This document shows, piece after piece, positions 33,032 to 44,029 of a stretch of DNA of 64,000 nucleotides. Each line of letters starts with the position of its first letter. The stretch's first letter is position 1. The notes below the pieces were generated by a model, which searched no databases, was not told where the DNA came from, and saw nothing but the letters and a program-made list of their open reading frames with translations. Source of the stretch: Taiwanofungus camphoratus (lineage: Eukaryota; Basidiomycota; Agaricomycetes; Polyporales; Taiwanofungaceae); assembly GCA_003999685.1 (NCBI GenBank), contig CP021225.1, positions 1,426,001-1,490,000 of the forward strand. The letters are read 5' to 3'. Position numbers and translations under genes: made by a program.

Positions 33032-34368
33032 CTAGTGTTTATTGATGAAGCCCGTCACGAGCTTCTTAAATCCATCCGGTCTAAGGCAATCATCAGATTT
33101 GGATCAGTAACCAGGAGAGATTTGATCATACCTTTCGGCATGGACTGCGGATGTGTTTATTCAGTGATAGCACCGGGGTGTGGCTAATTAACGTACCCCA
33201 ATGTCCAGCATCTAATGTCTCTAGGACCATGTTGGGAAAGAATTGTTTTGCTATGGGAATATTTCGGTCATTGATGTATCTACACCACGAATAATGAACA
33301 TGAATCAAGCAATCACAGAACTTTGAGAATTTAGATACCTGCTTTTCGTCCCCTTGATGAATAAAGTGTTACCCTCCCAAACACGTTCGCCTGGTTCATA
33401 CGGAAATGACCCCAGGTCGGGAATACTATCTCCGATGATTTGTAGAGGGATCCGGAAGTGAAGTGGCACGCCATGTCCCCCTGAGTCAGTTAGATTGGTC
33501 AGGAGAAACGCACGTGTCATTGGATCCTTCGGAAGAAGTCAGTATCGGTGCTCGCTGAGTTCATCCGATGCTACCTTCTCATATGGCGTCAATATCTCCT
33601 GGGCTTCTTTGCGAGTGGTCACTTTGCTATCTTCAATCTTCTTCATTGCCTCCACATATCCAGTGAACTCCCGCGACAGCGGACCCCTCGAGGGTGCGAT
33701 ATCAGCTACGATCAAATGCCTGAGTAAACTCTGAGGTAGCTCTGGGTTGAGGGCGCACGCCATGGCCACCTTTCCGCCCCTAACATTGACGTAAGTTTGA
33801 GAACCAGGAACTCAACATCTGAATAGACACACATTGAGTGTCCGAGGAGAGAGATGTTAGTTAATGAATGTACACGGCAGAAGTGCAGCACGTCTTCTGC
33901 CATTGCGGCATAATTCATAGGTTCTGCATGGGGTGATGTGCCGTGATTGCGAAGATCCTTATTGATACATGACAGTTGTATTTATTTTCAGTTGCGGCCC
34001 GATAGACTTACCAATGAGTATACGGGTCTGTCCAAATCTCTGCTGAATGCTTTTGAGAGCGATAACCAATTCCTCTTCATGCCGCTAACGTCCAGCTCGT
34101 GAGATTGGAAAAGTTGGGTTATACAATCACATCACCAAACGTACAACAAGCCATGAAGAATTACTAGTGGGCGTTCATTCTCATTCCCATCTGGCGGCAC
34201 AAACTTGTCGTAGTGAAGGGACACATGTGCACCCCGAGTCGCCGTTGATGACAGTCGAGTCAACGAAATTCCTGAGACTTGTGGAGTTATATCCGCCGAA
34301 AATATTCGGGTATTGGCGGAGACAAGGGTCCTTTTCATACGCACGTATGGCGAGGCAGGCCTACGCAT
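33032..34368 (-). CDS. Alpha/beta hydrolase, ABHD11 / Imo32 type
   Basis: Mitochondrial serine hydrolase family of the alpha/beta fold. Exons (minus): 34368-34145, 34084-34012, 33957-33833, 33779-33575, 33526-33339, 33279-33197, 33144-33132 (13 nt), 33080-33032; 320 codons, 319 residues. The N-terminus MRRPASPYVRMKRTLVSAN is basic like a mitochondrial presequence. The domain starts VSLHYDKFVPP, PLVILHGLFG (oxyanion HG), LDLRNHGTSPH, nucleophile elbow GHSMGGKVAM (split by intron 3), LIVADIAPSRG, a lid with AFLLTNL, PFPYEPGE-like SFPYEPGERV with LFIKGTKSRY, and catalytic His in LDAGHWVHAERP (split over three exons). All introns are 48-60 nt; two acceptors are AAG. A TA-flanked MITE ends only 54 bp upstream of the ATG and could influence the promoter. 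Confidence 0.92.
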
Positions 34369-34421
34369 TGTATGTATGGTAATGACACTTTAGACCGTGC
34401 TGGACCAACTCGAGATGCATA

Positions 34422-34799
34422 AGTACTATGCCTAACCACGTATTCGGCACCCCTCCAAGTCGGCAGTAACGGGGCTGTCACAGATCATGTGAGTGCATAT
34501 TTCACAGGCAGCTAAAGCTCAGAGCAGGACAGGTAGACGGAGATGGTCGGACTTTGTCGTCAACAGCGTACTCCGCTGGCGTGCGTGATTCCAAGGCGTG
34601 ACAGCACCTGCTGTTGCCCGAGAAAAAGGGACTCCTCAACCACTCCACTTTTTACCGTCGTTCAAGCTCGAAATGAGAGCAGGAATGTGAAAATATATGT
34701 ACATAAAAAGAGTGAAGAAGATTGAGTGTAGTGAATGTGAGAATCATGAGGGTGCCGACTTGGGGGGGGGGTGCCGAATACGTGGTTAGGCATAGTACT
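34422..34799. mobile_element. Tc1/mariner- or pogo-like MITE, 378 bp, flanked by TA
   Basis: Inverted ends of over 30 bp: AGTACTATGCCTAACCACGT continuing to CGGCACCCC at the left, with the reverse complement at the right (34767-34799). A further CCAAGTCGGCA is also inverted if a C-run length difference is allowed. TA dinucleotides at 34420-34421 and 34800-34801 fit a TA target duplication. Ends beginning AGTA and running into GCACCCC recall fungal Fot1/pogo elements. No transposase inside; the small open frames look incidental. Confidence 0.85.
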
Positions 34800-34801
34800 T
34801 A

Positions 34802-35782
34802 TTACAGGCGAGTCACGCGACTGCAGGGATCACCGACACGGCAGACACGGGCCAATTGACGAAGCTCAAAGAGGCTTAACATATTGATGTAAATATGATC
34901 AATGTGTCAGCAACTTGGCTAAGCTCCCCAAGCCAATGAAATATTTTTGATGTGGGGCACCAAAGAGTAAGAACATGTACAAAGGCTTCACACAGCAGAC
35001 ATGGCCCAATTGGTGAGGGTAAAAGGGACATAAAATATTGGTTGAAATATGGTCAATATGTCAAAGAATTTGTGAGGGTTGCAGGGCTGCTGAATTTGCC
35101 TTACAATCTTATGCTCTGATTGGCCTAGCAGCTAACTTTTGAATGGATTTGTGTTTTTGACTGTATGAGTCTCACAGCTTGTTCTAGAACAGAGATGAAT
35201 AAATACTCAGTCTCATGTTATACAAGTACTTTATAGAATTGCTAACCTAGAACAGAGATGAATAAATACTACTCTATGTCAGTAAAAGTAGTATACTTTA
35301 GAATTAACTCTACTCACCTCAGTCTCACATTATATGAGTACTGAGATGTGTCAATGAAAACTTTGCATGCATACTGTACTGATTATATAAGTGTTGGAAA
35401 TTCCAGTTTCTATGCTCAGTACATACAGATCACATAATCTAATGTAGTACTTTACCTGTTCATACATATCTGATTTGATATGTGTTTGCTGGTGGAGACC
35501 AGGTGAAACATGGTCTATTCTTCCTCTGTTGTGTGGTCCCAGCTAAATTACAACACAAACACATCTTGGATAGTGACTGGCACCATTGCTAGAGTACATC
35601 AAGACCATCAAATGTCAGATCTTGACTGTTCCAAGCCCTGTCAGTATATGCAGAAGACCTCACTGTTCAAGAGGTAGCCCACAGACTACCTGTTCTGTGA
35701 CTACTCTCAGCTGTGATAAAGGCTTGAGCAGCAAGGTTTGTGCTGACAGCCAGTCCAACTGAGACCATCAGCCATAGCATGG
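34802..35782. other. CpG-poor intergenic or relic repeat sequence
   Basis: Low CpG content after the first 60 bp. The phrase CTAGAACAGAGATGAATAAATACT occurs twice (about 35185 and 35250) with shared ends, a small duplication. No coding signal. Confidence 0.5.
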
Positions 35783-37391
35783 TGATGAGTTCCGTAGCCG
35801 CCTGGGCCCCGAATCGTGATTTCAGGAGCTTTCTAATCCCCCAACCGACCATCCTAAGACTCTTCTACAGCCTACGACAGGTGGGATAGGTTCCTATAAT
35901 ATTCCTAGTGCCTCCTTTCCTTCCTAAACCCTTCTAACAACCTATGAAGTCCTGCGAAGTCACACGAGGTGCTACAAGGTTTCTAACGCTAGCCACAAAG
36001 TCCCTAACTCCTGCTAAGTCCACTATCGGACACTGCCGGCCCTCTCATACTGTTCTATTGGATCTAGGTCCCAGCTACTATGTCACACATCCCGGGCTTA
36101 GCTAAGAAGTCTTAGCTAAGTCTCTCCTAGCTCTTGTGATTGCAGCTACCTCCGATAGGCTCCGAAACGGTCCGAAGTCCCAGAGGCTGGACTTAGAAAG
36201 CCTTGCGCACCCCATGGGCCTCGATCCTATGCCATAAGGTTCTCCTATGGCGCATCCATATGATCCTCTGCCCAGTTAGGACACCTCCTACCCTGATTAG
36301 GCCAAGTCCTGCTGCTAGAAAACTTCGTACGCTCTTAGCCCACTAAGATAGTTGATCACGGTGCATGGCTGCTCTCGGATAGTCATCCCGCCCTCGTGAA
36401 TGAACTTGGTCACCTTTCTACCGTACATAGTTCCCCTGTTTCAGTTCCTATTTAGTTCCTATCCTCCTCGTGTTCACTTCGGAGCCCATGCGCTGTAGTA
36501 CACATTTCAGACTCGTAAGGATCACTTCGCGCAAGAATAGTTCACCTCACGCTCCCCTATTTAGTCAGAGGTAGTTTACTATGTACGAGAGAGACCCCTC
36601 AGTGCACACTTCTCCCTTTGGAATACCAGTTCTCCTGTAGCTCCGATCTTAGGAAAGTGCCATGAGTACAACCTTAGAAACGGTCCTAAGGCCCCTAAGT
36701 CTCCACCCTAGCTCCGTTTCAGTACCTTTGAACTACGTCTACGCTCACAATATATCTACAAATCACGTCTACGCTTCCTGAACTACGCACTACGATCCAT
36801 GAAGTCGCCATGACTTCGCACTCTTCAGCACATCTCATAGCACCTATCCGGTGGGCCTCCGCCTTAGTTATACCCTTAGGCTCACGTTGCGTTATCCCTA
36901 TGTCCTATGAATAGCCCTACGACTCTCTGATAGCCTTCATTTTAGGCTATAGTACATCCCCCTATGTCTGCGAACCACCCGACCTATGCCTCGAAGTCAT
37001 CAGACACTTCGAAACTTCCAGCGATCTCGTCCTCCCATCCTTATTCCAAGTATTAGCCCTCCGAACCATCCGACCTTTTCTACAGGTCTCCTACGCTAGC
37101 CAAATCTCGCCCACCTCACTCTAACAAGCCTCAAAGCCTTATGCCCTTTAGCTAACTCTAGTTAAAAACTTTGCAGCAGTCTCGTACCATTGGCCAATTG
37201 ATTGAAGCTATATTCCGTTGGCTTATTGCTCCCTAACTCCATACAGCCTATGAAGTCAGCTCGTGCGCTTTAGCTAAAAACTTCGAAGGATTTCGCAGAA
37301 CTTCGAAGGACTGTGCGCACTTCGGAGGGCCTCGCAAGGCCTTAGGGATTGTCTAGCACTTAGGAACAAAATCCTGTTGCGCAGGACCCTT
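35783..37391 (+). mobile_element. LTR family A, copy A1 (3' end missing)
   Basis: Starts TGATGAGTTCCGTAGCC, the family-A left end, and follows the full copies to GCAGGACCCTT, where about the last 170-200 bp are absent. CpG decay is moderate. Left flank ATGG. Together with A2 it forms long inverted arms about 1.3 kb apart. Confidence 0.9.
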
Positions 37392-37503
37392 CTACGCCTG
37401 TAAGTGACTACTGATGATGGTGAGTCATTGAGTAGTCAGATGTGAGGTGTATATGAGGAGTCAGCCTGGCTGATGATGAGTATACACCTAAGTCTTCAAC
37501 CGG
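37392..37503. other. Spacer with two hairpins between inverted LTRs A1 and A2
   Basis: Contains TGACTACT (37405-37412) facing AGTAGTCA (37431-37438), and GTGTATA (37447-37453) facing TATACAC (37481-37487). Ends with CCGG, the target duplication of A2. Confidence 0.55.
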
Positions 37504-37615
37504 TGATATGACCTAGGGGACCCTGGTACCTAGGGAGTGCTCTGCAATGTGGCTGAGAGGTAGTGTGTGAACTGTGGAGATGTGAGGGGAGGAGCTACAA
37601 CCTGTATGATACCGG

Positions 37616-38651
37616 TGATAGGCACCAGGCACTTCTAGGCCCCGTGGAGCGCCCGCACTCGACCCTAGGACCTTAGTCATGGCTTCGATGCCACTCGACG
37701 CATCCGATACAGCCCAAAAAGCCACTGTGGGACTCTCCAATAGCCTCGAATCACGCCACCGCCACTCCGCCAGTTCCGGTCCGATGTTCCGGTGCACTGG
37801 TCCCTCTACGCACAAAACACCACACGCAGTTGCCACTCAATGTCCTTGCACGTGACCGGTCTCGCCACTCCGATATCGCTCGATCTGCTACGACGCACCA
37901 CTCGATGTACTCGATAATGCTACGGCCCTAGGTCTTGTCTTAGTATATTTCATGTATGTTCCTTTGTTTCAGCCTTTCTAGTGACGACAAGTAGCCACCC
38001 CCTCTACAGGCCACTCCGTAGTTCGTAGTACGCAAGTAGTTAGGATGCCACTCGTACTATGCCACTCCCGATGCACCTTACATTATAGTACAGTAGTATA
38101 AACGCGATGTATGGTGTCTCGGAACGACAGAGAAGTTTTCCCCCATCCTGCAGAGCTCAAGAAGAGCACCTTCGATTCAGTCACCTACTGTGTTCTACTG
38201 CGTCCTTCCGTCTTCGATTACGTTCGAAGAGTTGCGTCTACTATCTGCCTTCTACAGTATCTTGAAGGGTTGCGTCTCGTCCGTCTTCAACATCCGTTGA
38301 AGAAGTTGCGTTCAGTCTTACGTCCGCCTTTGAGCCACATCGAAGGGTTGCGCTAGCATCTCTCTCTAACCCAAGTCCGCCTTCTATAGTATTTCGAAGG
38401 GCTGCGTATCAGCTAAGTTCTCACATTTAAGCCTCTCCTTAGTATAGAACAGCATAGTAGCGCATCGAAGCTACATCGAGCAGTCGCAACACACACCGAA
38501 GGTCATCAAAGACCTTCATAGACGTCTCTCGACCCATTTGAGATCGGGAACCCTTTGCTGCTGACTCTCCCCTCCACACTAACTAGTTCTATAGCCTTCC
38601 AGCTTCTCTAGGTTGTACCTCGTTGGGGTTGGAGTGTTATAGTGCGCATCA
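37616..38651 (+). mobile_element. LTR family B, copy B1, nested in A2
   Basis: 1,036 bp from TGATAGGCACC to GTGCGCATCA. Flanks CCGG (37612-37615) and CCGA (38652-38655); uninterrupted A copies read GATACCGGGAAACC at this point, so B1 inserted into LTR A with a 4-bp duplication. No internal element sequence is known for this family from the window. Confidence 0.88.
38160..38408 (+). repeat. Tandem hairpin array inside LTR B
   Basis: Five degenerate units, each with a CTTC...GAAG stem (for example CTTCAACATCCGTTGAAG) followed by a G-rich GGTTGCGT-like tag; tags at about 38231, 38269, 38305, 38347 and 38401. The array recurs in B2 near 48245-48445. Confidence 0.75.
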
Positions 38652-40308
38652 CCGAGAAACCTGTATGTCTTGTTTTTGTAAGTGGGAGAGTAAGGGGTCA
38701 AGGGTCCTGCACAACAGGATCTTGTTCCTAAGTGCTATATGATCCCTAAGGCCTTGCGAGGCCCTTCGAAGTGCGTGAAGTCCTTCGAGGTTCTGCGAAG
38801 TCCTTCGAAGTTTTAGCTAAAGCGCACAAGCTGACTTCGTAGGCTGTATAGGGTTTAGGGAGCAATAAGCTAATAGACTATAGTTTCAACTAAGCGGCAG
38901 AGGGTACGAGACTGCTGCAAAGTCTTTAGCTAGAGTTAGCTAAAGGGCATAAGGCTTAGAGGTTTGTTAGAACGAGGTGGGCGAGATTTGGCTAACATAG
39001 GAGACCTGTAGAAGAGGTCAGATGGTTTGGAGAGCTAATACTTGAAATAGGAATGGGAGAACGAGGTTGCTGGAAGCGCTGAAGTGCCTGATGACTTCGA
39101 GGTGTAGGTCAGAGAGTTTGAGGGCGTAGGGAGATGTACTATAGCCTGAAATGAAGGCTATCAGAGAGTCGTAGGGCTATTCATAGGACGTAGGGATGAC
39201 GCAACGTGAGCCTAAGGGTATAACTAAGGCGGAGGCCCACCGGATAGGTGTTATGAGATGTGCTGAAGGGTGCAAAGACATGGCGACTTTGTGGATTGTA
39301 GTGCGTAGTTCGGGAAGCGTAGACGTGATTTGTAGATATATTGTGAGCGTAGACGTAGTTCAAAGGTACTGAAACGGAGCTAGGGTGGAGACTTAGGGGC
39401 CTTAGGACCGTTTCTAAGGTTGTACTCATGGCACTTTCCTAAGATCGGAGCTACAGGAGAACTGGTATTCCAAAGGGAGAAGTGTGCACTGAGGGGTCTC
39501 TCTCGTACATAGTAAACTACCTCTGACTAAATAGGGGAGCGTGAGGTGAACTATTCTTGCGCGAAGTGATCCTTACGAGTCTGAAATGTGTACTACAGCG
39601 TATGAGCTCCGAAGTGAACACGAGGAGGATAGGAACTAAATAGGAACTGAAACAGGGGAACTATGTACGGTAGAAAGGTGACCAAGTTCATTCACGAGGG
39701 CGGGATGACTATCCGAGAGCAGCCATGCACCATGATCAACTATCTTAGTGGGCTAAGAGCGTACGAAGTTTTCTAGCAGCAGGACTTGGCCTAATCAGGG
39801 TAGGAGGTGTCCTAACTGGGCAGAGGATCATATGGATGCGCCATAGGAGAACCTTATGGCATAGGATCGAGGCCCATGGGGTGCGCAAGGCTTTCTAAGT
39901 CCAGCCTCTGGGACTTCGGACCGTTTCGGAGCCTATCGGAGGTAGCTGCAATCACAAGAGCTAGGAGAGACTTAGCTAAGACTTCTTAGCTAAGCCCGGG
40001 ATGTGTGACGTAGTAGCTGGGACCTAGATCCAATAGAACAGTATGAGAGGGCCGGCAGTGTCCGATAGTGGACTTAGCAGGAGTTAGGGACTTTGTGGCT
40101 AGCGTTAGAAACCTTGTAGCACCTCGTGTGACTTCGCAGGACTTCATAGGTTGTTAGAAGGGTTTAGGAAGGAAAGGAGGCACTAGGAATATTATAGGAA
40201 CCTATCCCACCTGTCGTAGGCTGTAGAAGAGTCTTAGGATGGTCGGTTGGGGGATTAGAAAGCTCCAAAAATCGTGATTTGGGGCCCAGGAGGCTACAGG
40301 ACTCATCA

Positions 40309-40784
40309 CTGGTAGCCCAACAGTCTTGAGAGAGTTGTGGGCTAGTTGTCGTCTAAGTCCTAGTGTAGTCACAAGGATATAGATGGTCTGAGAAGACCCA
40401 TTGAATAGACAAAGACATTGGGGCCTAAGCCCAGTTGTAAAGTACAAATGATAATGACAGTATCAAGGTACACAGTGTAACTAAAGAGGACAAGATTGGG
40501 ATACTCTGCAGTGAGCCCACCCCTTAAGTACTACAATGAGTTTAGGGCAAGTCAGCCCTCACTCCCACAGGTATCGGTACCCATGTCTACCAAGTGTCTG
40601 TGAGTCAGAGGCTCAAATGGCCTCTACTGAGAAATAGTCCATAACTAAGCAGGTGACAGTCAGCCCATCAGGAAGGGTGGTGGTAATCGTAAGTGTACAC
40701 AACCTGCTAGTCCGGTATAGTGAAGAGAAGTAAAAATGTACATCTGCTGATGAGCACAGACAATGGCTGAACCAAGAAAAGGGC
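40309..40784. other. Non-coding tract between A2 and the tRNA-like locus
   Basis: No gene seen. Read on the minus strand it follows the tRNA-like sequence and its T-run, so it could be the body of a SINE, but no second copy was found in the window. Confidence 0.4.
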
Positions 40785-40857
40785 AACACTAGCAGGATTT
40801 GAACCTGCATCCTCTCAACTGGCCTTCTGATGCTTTAGACCATTAAGCTATAGTACT
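40785..40857 (-). ncRNA. tRNA-like sequence, degenerate anticodon arm
   Basis: 73 nt with a 7-bp acceptor (AGTACTA / TAGTGTT, two wobble pairs), D stem GCTT/AAGC, A box TAGCTTAATGG, a perfect T arm GCAGG-TTCAAAT-CCTGC with B box GGTTCAAATCC, and TTTT shortly downstream. The anticodon stem does not pair and base 33 is not T, so no anticodon is assigned. Likely a tRNA pseudogene or SINE head. LTR C1 begins 3 bp upstream of its 5' end. Confidence 0.5.
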
Positions 40858-40859
40858 GG

Positions 40860-42420
40860 TGGTAGGTCTAGTACGATTTCATGCTCTGAATTTGTGTATT
40901 TTTGGTCTCCTGCCCCTTTCTCAGAATGTACTGCCGAGTTTTGGAAGTCCAAATGTTGTAACAAGGACCGAGGGCTCTATTCCATCACTAGGGAGTGCCC
41001 TAACTCAGCAGGCAGGTGTGCTACATGTATCTACTCACACCTTGGCAATCCGGCCTTTCTATTCAAGAAGAACAATGGGATTTCTGATGATAGAAGGTCT
41101 GCCTGACACTCTGAAAGTCCTGTTGAAGAGAAGTGGTCCCTCACGCTCTAGAATGCACACCAGCAGCCTCCCCTAGCATCCTCCTGACCTTTGACAGGTC
41201 TGGGCCTTTGATTGCGATCAATTGAGAAAAGGCACTTTGGTTTTCAGTTTTCGGTCCTCAGTTCTGGTTCTCAGTCTCTCGGTTCGGAGTTCTGGCCTCT
41301 TGTTTATGACATCCATATGATCCCTTGGTATTGCCTAGACCCCCTACGCATTGGCTTGACAGTTCAGCACTCCTAGGTCCCTGTTCCTCTCAAGGTCTGG
41401 TTAGATAGCCCATCTTCCATATGATGATCTTTAGATAAGCATCCCTCACCCTGTGCCATTCCCCAGTAACCTTTCTACTGCATTCAGAGTTCCTGTTTCA
41501 TGTCCTACTTCAGTTGAGTTCCCCATATGGTACACTGATCAGATCCTAGATTTTACGATTTTCAGTTTGTTTTCAGTTTCTTCAGTTTTATTTTGCGTAA
41601 GATACTTTGACACCACAGACCCCTTATGTAGTCTCCTGTACCTACCAGATGGCAGAGAAGATATGCGCTCCTGTCTTGTCTCAAAGAATCTACAGACTTG
41701 TCCCCCAGAGTTCAGATTTGGGCTTCCTGCTCTAAAGCTTCCCAACAGTTTGACAAGGTTCCCCTCCATTGCATCTACGCATTTTGTCAGCCAGCAGTCA
41801 TATTATATTGTATATCGCAGCAGTCATACGTCCTCTACGTTCTACATTCCTGAAGTTGGAGTAACTTCGGTCTGAGTAACCAGCCCCCCTCCTCCTCCTC
41901 ATCCAGCATGCCTCCACCCTCGTTATATCCTATAGGCACATGTTGCATACAGTTCAGTCTATCAGTTATCACCTACGCCAGCTCTATGTCTCATTCCTAC
42001 ATCGGCAGCCCTCAGCAGTATCCTCTCTCCCAATTATATCAGTTTTCAGTTTATTCTTCAGTCCTTGGTTTACCATCAGTTCACCTCCAGTTTTCTTCAA
42101 CTCCTTTGCACCTGGCCGGCATCCTACCAGCCCGCTGCTATTGGATTAGAAGACCACGTTCCTACCTTCCTGGGACTGTTCACACCTCGGCATAAGATCC
42201 TGTCATGCAGGATTCATTGGCCTCTTACTCCTCTGCACACACTAGACTTTTAGAACCCTGACTGTGGTCTAGGTAGTTTCTCTGTCATGTTCATTCACTT
42301 ACCTTTTCCTGTGGTATCTCCCATAGGTACCACACCGCTTTAGCTCTTCCTACTCATTAGGACACATCAGACCTACTCTCTAGGTTCATCCCTCTGTACA
42401 GGACTCCCTAGGTCATATCA
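40860..42420 (+). mobile_element. Solo LTR family C, copy C1
   Basis: About 1,561 bp, TGGTAGGTCT...CTAGGTCATATCA. Flanks CTGG (40856-40859) and CCAG (42421-42424) are the two deamination products of CCGG, fitting a 4-bp duplication. The first 330 bp recur at 42802-43235 and the last 540 bp at 13260-13753 and, inverted, at 44030-44530. Confidence 0.75.
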
Positions 42421-42801
42421 CCAGTCAAACCTAACACTTGTTAGGTGGATGTGGGTACAAACCACTGAAGGCTTCAAACTCCCTCTGGATATAAACCACT
42501 TAAGGCTTCAAACTCTCCAGTTTCATCACTGCACCATTACCACCTTGTAACACTTTGCTGCTGACTTCTCCTTGCACCTAACACAGTTCTATAGTTTCTC
42601 TAGCTTCTCTAGGTCATACCCAGTAGAGGTTGAAGTGCTATAGTACAGTGACTCACAAAACCATTGCAATGTTTGCCACTTTCTGACTGTTTGGCCTATA
42701 TCTCAGCAACCAGATGTATGTATCACTGCTATTATCAACCATGTCTGACTCTCACTTACTCTAAGGCACACCACTTGCACAGGCCAGTATTGAAGATGCA
42801 C
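42421..42801 (+). repeat. CpG-poor fragment with LTR B similarity
   Basis: 42560-42655 (TTTGCTGCTGACTTCTCC through GTTGAAGTGCTATAGT) matches the 3' end of LTR B (38550-38645) after CpG decay. Before it, a 34-bp unit AAACCACT.AAGGCTTCAAAC is doubled (about 42460-42520). Confidence 0.55.
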
Positions 42802-43235
42802 TGATAGATCTGGTATGTCTCTGTGCCCTGAGATCACATATTTTCAGTCTCCTGCACCCTTCTCAGCTGTACTGGCAAGCATCAGAGGTTCAAATGTCAT
42901 AACAAGAACTGAGAATCTCACTCTGCTGCTGGGGGATGACCTCATTCAGTGAACAGGTGTGCTACATGTGTCTGATCATACTCTGGCCATCCAGCCTTTC
43001 TATTTAGAATGAACAATGGGATTTCTGATAATAGAAGTCTTGCATGGTACTCCAGAAGCTCTGCTGTAAGGGAGTGGTCCCTTGCATTCTAAAATACACA
43101 CCAGCAGTCTCCTCTAGCATCCCTCTTAACACCCCATGAGTCTAGGTCTTTGGTCAAGAGAAGTGGAGCAGAAGCCCTTCAGTTTTTGGTCTTTGATTCT
43201 TGATTTTGGCTTTGGTCACCTGGTCCAGAGTCCCG
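42802..43235 (+). mobile_element. LTR family C, copy C2 (5' part)
   Basis: TGATAGATCTGG start; follows C1 through ACAATGGGATTTCTGAT and CACACCAGCAG, then is cut by A3 at CCGG (43232-43235). Older than C1 by CpG content. Left flank GCAC. Confidence 0.7.
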
Positions 43236-44029
43236 GTGATGAGTCCTATAGTCCCCTGGGCTCTAAATCGTGACTTCAGAGACTTTCTAATCCCCTCACA
43301 GGTCATCCTGTGACTCTCCTATAGCCTACAACATTTGAGATATGCTCCTAAGGCACCCTTTGCATTCTAAGTCCTTCTAAAGCCCTACAAAGTCACATGA
43401 AGTACTACAAAGCTTCTAACTCTAGCTACAAAGTCTCTAACCCCTACTAAATCCACTATTGGACACTGCCAGCCCTCCTATATTGTCCTATTTGGTCCAG
43501 ATCTCATCTCCTATGTCATCTATCTCAGGCCTAACTAGAAAATCTTAGCTGAATCTCTTCAATCTCTTGTGGTTATAAACATCTCTGATAGTCTTCAAAA
43601 TGGTCCAAAGTTCTGAAGTCTGGACTTAGAAAGCCTCATGCACTCCCTGGGTCTTGATCCTATGTCATAAGATCCTTCTATGATATGCTCATATGATCCC
43701 TTACTCATTTAGGACACCTCCTACTCTGATTTGGCCAAGTCCCACTGATAGAAACTTCATGCACCCTTAGCACACTATAATAGCTGATCACTGTGCATGC
43801 CTGCTCTCCAATAATCATCCTGCCCTCATGTTTGATCTTGAAAACATTTCTACTGTATGCAGTTTCCCTGTTTCAGTACCTAATTGATTCCTATCCTCCT
43901 TATGGTCACTTCAGAGTTTGCATGTGTTTAGTATACATTTCAGACTTGTAGATACCACTTTGTGTAAGATAGTTCATCTCACCTTCTTCTATTTAGTTGG
44001 ATGTATCCTACAATGTATGACAGAGACCC
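43236..44029 (+). mobile_element. LTR family A, copy A3, CpG-depleted, truncated
   Basis: TGATGAGTCCTATAGTCC start, matches the first half of LTR A with most CpG changed to TpG or CpA; ends where C3 begins. Left flank CCGG. Confidence 0.75.

Larger units (their letters stand above)
37504..40308 (-). mobile_element. Solo LTR family A, copy A2, interrupted by LTR B1
   Basis: Starts TGATATGACCTAGG and ends GGACTCATCA (reverse of the A ends). Flanks CCGG (37500-37503) and CTGG (40309-40312) are a 4-bp duplication with one C-to-T change. B1 sits inside after the first 108 bp. Confidence 0.9.

Noticed and set aside
38111-38356. 81-codon frame in LTR B (also 48282-48527 inverted)
   Set aside because: It overlaps the hairpin array; DNA-level repeats explain it better than coding.
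40785-40857. Functional tRNA gene
   Set aside because: Anticodon stem does not pair and the base before the anticodon is G, not T; kept only as tRNA-like.
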